From: Candidatus Copromonas faecavium (nom. illeg.)
GTDB taxonomy: Bacteria > Bacillota > Clostridia > Lachnospirales > Lachnospiraceae
NCBI GenBank assembly: GCA_018712915.1
Contig: DVGC01000050.1
Span: forward strand, 1-64,000
Reading direction: 5' to 3'
Length of the DNA stretch: 64,000 nt
Below are positions 62,638 through 64,000 of the stretch, piece after piece; the first letter of the stretch is position 1, and each line of letters opens with the position of its first letter. Made by a program: the position numbers and the translations under genes. The notes beneath the pieces were generated by a model. That model ran no database searches. It worked only from the letters and a program-made list of their open reading frames with translations, and was not told the origin of the DNA.

Positions 62638-64000
62638 ATGAGAGGTGTGGAAACAAGAATTCAGGAAATCCGGCACAGAATTTTCCGTGAAGTGGCAAGA
62701 ATGGCCTATCATACGGAATGGCCGGTAGATAAGAGAATTGAGGAACTGCCTTATAAGATCATTCCGGGAGAGGTGGGCAGCTTCCGAAACGACGTATTCC
62801 TGGAGCGTGCAGTTGTCAGCGAGCGGCTGCGTCTGGCCATGGGGCTCCCTTACAGAGGAGCAGCCAATCCGGCTCCGGTATCGGACCATATTGAGGATGC
62901 GGATAAACCGGAAACCTACTATACGCCGCCGTTAATCAACATCATTAAATTTGCCTGCAACGGCTGTGCGGAAAAGAAAGTGTTTGTCACAGACGGATGC
63001 CAGGGATGTATGGCTCACCCCTGTATGGAAGTATGTCCGAAGGGAGCCGTTTCTCTGGAAAAGACCAGCAGAAAATCGATCATTGATCAGGACAAGTGCA
63101 TCAAATGCGGACAGTGTGCCAATGTGTGCGCCTATAATGCAATCATTGTTCAGGAGCGCCCCTGTGCGGCTGCCTGCGGAATGGATGCCATCCATACGGA
63201 TGAGAACGGAAAAGCAGATATCGATTATGAGAAGTGCGTTTCCTGCGGTATGTGTCTGGTGAACTGCCCCTTTGGAGCAATTGCGGATAAGTCCCAGATT
63301 TTCCAGGTCATTCGTGCCATTCAGACAGGAGAGCGCGTATATGCGGCTGTGGCTCCTGCTTTCGTCGGACAGTTCGGTGCCAAGGTTACGCCTGGAAAGC
63401 TTCGTGCGGCCATGAAGCAGTTGGGTTTTGCCGATGTATTTGAGGTTGCCATCGGTGCGGATCTCTGCGCCGTTCAGGAGGCAGAGGACTTTATCTCCGA
63501 GGTTCCGGAAAAGATTCCGTTTATGGGTACTTCCTGCTGCCCGGCCTGGTCTGTGATGGCAAAGAAGCTGTTCCCGGAATATTCCAACTGCATTTCCATG
63601 GCACTGACACCTATGACACTGACGGCGAGACTGATCAAGAGCCAGCATGAAAAGGCCAAGGTAGTCTTTATTGGACCCTGCGCGGCCAAGAAACTGGAGG
63701 CTATGAGAACAAGTGTCAGAAGTGAAGTGGACTTCGTCCTTACTTTTGAGGAGATGGCCGGAATCTTCGATGCAAAGCATGTGGATCTGGAAAATATCGA
63801 GGAGGATCCTACCGGCGTCAACGATGCTTCTGCGGATGGACGGAACTTTGCCGTGGCAGGCGGAGTGGCCAAGTCTGTGGTCAACGTGATTAAGGAGATG
63901 TATCCTGATCGGGAAATCAAGGTGGCCAATGCGGAGGGCCTTAAGGAATGCCGTAAGATGATGACGCTGGCAAAGGCCGGCAAGTACAATGGCTATCTGC
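62638..64000 (+). CDS. [FeFe] hydrogenase, probably group B (3' end outside window)
   Basis: The frame is open from ATG 62638 to the window end, about 454 codons. After an N-terminal helical part there are several cysteine-rich motifs: CNGCAEKKVFVTDGCQGCMA, CMEVCPKG, CIKCGQCANVC and CVSCGMCLVNCPFGA, giving multiple 4Fe-4S clusters. H-cluster motif L1 is present as GTSCCPAWSVMAKKLFP, and L2 as FIGPCAAKKLEA. L3 lies beyond the edge. The group B label comes from these variants and the cysteine pattern and is not certain. It probably produces or takes up H2 with ferredoxin. Confidence 0.9.
   Translation, partial: MRGVETRIQEIRHRIFREVARMAYHTEWPVDKRIEELPYKIIPGEVGSFRNDVFLERAVVSERLRLAMGLPYRGAANPAPVSDHIEDADKPETYYTPPLINIIKFACNGCAEKKVFVTDGCQGCMAHPCMEVCPKGAVSLEKTSRKSIIDQDKCIKCGQCANVCAYNAIIVQERPCAAACGMDAIHTDENGKADIDYEKCVSCGMCLVNCPFGAIADKSQIFQVIRAIQTGERVYAAVAPAFVGQFGAKVTPGKLRAAMKQLGFADVFEVAIGADLCAVQEAEDFISEVPEKIPFMGTSCCPAWSVMAKKLFPEYSNCISMALTPMTLTARLIKSQHEKAKVVFIGPCAAKKLEAMRTSVRSEVDFVLTFEEMAGIFDAKHVDLENIEEDPTGVNDASADGRNFAVAGGVAKSVVNVIKEMYPDREIKVANAEGLKECRKMMTLAKAGKYNGYL

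Overview
The window reads as chromosomal DNA of an anaerobic, spore-forming Firmicute of the Lachnospiraceae (Clostridium cluster XIVa) type. This is inferred from moderate GC content, AGGAGG-type ribosome binding sites, a SpoVB-like flippase, a putative group B [FeFe] hydrogenase, an RNase J / short MltG-like / O-methyltransferase / U32 gene order, an alpha2-type glycyl-tRNA synthetase, and a lysyl-tRNA synthetase fused to a tRNA-binding domain. No phage genes, insertion sequences, integrases or CRISPR arrays were found. Species cannot be named from the sequence.

Layout. Positions 1-8979 hold a co-directional housekeeping run: RNase J (5' end missing), MltG-like protein, O-methyltransferase, U32 protein, YdcF-like protein, M16 protease, Era and RecO. 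A hairpin plus repeats (9.0-9.2 kb) leads to an unknown lipoprotein, glyS with an apparently structured leader, Maf, a HAD phosphatase, a PrsA-like lipoprotein and a reverse-strand M18 aminopeptidase. Two further GC-rich repeat clusters (15.7-16.0 and 16.68-16.87 kb) flank a small unknown gene. Then come a VanRS-like two-component system, a large membrane-anchored exported protein and an ABC-2 transporter (16.9-23.0 kb), endonuclease IV, and a three-gene set resembling Bacillus YdjI-YdjG-YdjH without an adjacent PspA (23.9-27.3 kb). PanE-like, DUF3842, M23 peptidase and apt genes follow.

From 30.8 kb there is a tiny gene whose promoter carries a LexA-type SOS box, then spoVB (reverse) and sbcDC. 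The nifS-nifU-mnmA set forms a sulfur relay to tRNA and is followed by an amidase lipoprotein and tRNA-Ser(CGA). An Fe-S protein and a Crp/Fnr regulator diverge around a palindrome-rich promoter. A membrane-anchored amidase and a reverse-strand block follow: PHP phosphatase, TAXI-type binding protein, GltS symporter and CitAB-type two-component system, suggesting signal-controlled dicarboxylate or glutamate uptake.

The last part holds gap-pgk-tpiA (lower glycolysis), DegV, an rRNA m5C methyltransferase, a PPC-domain protein, greA-lysS, TraX, a nitroreductase, a ferredoxin-type aldo/keto reductase and the beginning of an [FeFe] hydrogenase cut by the window edge.

The most interesting items are the dispersed intergenic repeats associated with CATGC-NN-GCATG hairpins, the SOS-controlled orphan small gene, the PspA-less YdjIGH-like operon, the TAXI-GltS-CitAB cluster without a TRAP permease, the structured glyS leader and the palindromic crp/fnr promoter. 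Functions are inferred from recognised motifs; no database search was possible.
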